From: Nitrospirota bacterium
GTDB taxonomy: Bacteria > Nitrospirota > Nitrospiria > Nitrospirales > Nitrospiraceae
Assembly: GCA_004296865.1 (NCBI GenBank)
Contig: SCVQ01000070.1
Span: forward strand, 1-7,414
Length of the DNA: 7,414 nucleotides
Direction of reading: 5' to 3'
Below the pieces are notes generated by a model that was given only the letters and a program-made list of their open reading frames with translations, did not search any database and had not been told where the DNA came from. Every line of letters begins with the position of its first letter. Position 1 is the first letter of the stretch. This document shows, piece by piece, positions 7,321 to 7,414 of this stretch. Both the position numbers and the translations under genes were made by a program.

Positions 7321-7348
7321 AGCTGAGAGCTAATAGCTGATAACTGAT
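7321..7348 (+). repeat. AGCTGAT heptamer tandem repeat, four units
   Basis: Four 7-base units follow one another: AGCTGAG, AGCTAAT, AGCTGAT and AACTGAT, then a partial GGCT. Each differs from the consensus AGCTGAT by no more than one base. It sits in the spacer between the tRNA-Ser 3' end and its inverted near-copy. It resembles the short heptamer repeats dispersed between genes in some bacteria, but one locus cannot show dispersal. Confidence 0.7.
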
Positions 7349-7358
7349 GGCTTCTTTT

Positions 7359-7401
7359 TGGCGGAGAGGGCGGGATTTGAACCCGCGACAAGGCTTTTGG
7401 C
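7359..7401 (-). tRNA. tRNA-Ser, 3' part only (truncated)
   Basis: Read on the - strand, this is the 3' half of a tRNA with encoded CCA (7359-7361), discriminator G, acceptor 3' strand CCTCTCC (7363-7369), and a T arm with stem GCGGG/CCCGC and loop TTCAAAT. Ahead of it is a variable arm, GC-CAAAA-GC continuing into CTTGT. The long variable arm, G discriminator and an implied GGAGAGG 5' acceptor strand point to serine. The anticodon is missing because the sequence changes to sequencing adapter at 7402, so the isoacceptor cannot be named. Confidence 0.85.
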
Positions 7402-7414
7402 AGATCGGAAGAGC
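7402..7414. other. Illumina adapter sequence at contig end
   Basis: The last 13 bases, AGATCGGAAGAGC, are identical to the start of the standard Illumina TruSeq adapter. They interrupt the tRNA-Ser inside its variable arm, as expected when an untrimmed read-through is assembled into a contig end. They should not be treated as genomic sequence. Confidence 0.93.

Larger units (their letters stand above)
7038..7358. other. gene-free region between two tRNA genes
   Basis: No credible protein gene is present on either strand. The stretch holds the tRNA-Arg promoter at 7083-7112, an imperfect TCGCGCT repeat (7241-7252 and 7260-7270), a tRNA-3'-end-like segment at 7298-7318 and a heptamer repeat at 7321-7348. 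I see nothing identifiable in 7113-7240. No intrinsic terminator with a T-run was found for the tRNA-Ser transcript beyond the T5 at 7355-7359, which lies on the wrong side of any stem. Confidence 0.7.

Noticed and set aside
7047..7391. Minus-strand open frame of 114 codons near the end
   Set aside because: It starts inside the tRNA-Ser and reads through the heptamer repeats and the tRNA-Arg promoter region; it is not a plausible protein.

Overview
The window looks like chromosomal DNA from a GC-rich, free-living, probably Gram-negative bacterium. Three things together recall Nitrospira-type genomes (Nitrospirota): a lipoprotein with a lipobox, a histidine kinase with a Tll0287-like (DUF3365) haem-binding sensor, and a Lys-rich/Gly-zipper lipoprotein ending in a CLKERGYEPVGW-type tail. 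That assignment is an inference from domain content and I hold it weakly. All protein genes are on the + strand and both tRNA genes are on the - strand. The window is a contig end: it opens inside a gene and closes with the first 13 bases of the Illumina adapter.

Region 1 (1-2658) is a tight three-gene group. It starts with a 5'-truncated, two-domain SagB-type flavin oxidoreductase (nitroreductase fold). Three bases later comes a 283-residue protein of unknown function with an internal duplication. That gene overlaps by 4 bases (GTGA) a glycine-zipper outer-membrane-type lipoprotein. A possible 30-codon basic ORF fills the gap up to region 2.

Region 2 (2754-5983) is a signalling module: a REC-HD-GYP response regulator (c-di-GMP phosphodiesterase), a membrane histidine kinase whose periplasmic sensor carries a CxxCH haem motif, and a stand-alone REC protein. 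The natural reading is that the kinase senses haem redox state or a ligand and phosphorylates one or both receivers, with c-di-GMP breakdown as one output. A perfect 7-bp-stem hairpin lies between the first two genes, just before the kinase ribosome binding site.

Region 3 (5995-6849) is an RmlD-like extended SDR (sugar-nucleotide reductase family) following the receiver gene by 11 bases, without its usual nucleotide-sugar partner genes.

Region 4 (6850-7414) holds a complete tRNA-Arg(ACG) with a good sigma-70-type promoter and the 3' part of a tRNA-Ser, cut in the variable arm by adapter sequence. Between them, 7038-7358 has no gene. It contains the tRNA-Arg promoter, a four-unit AGCTGAT heptamer repeat, and a 21-bp near-copy (19/21) of the tRNA-Ser 3' end in inverted orientation.
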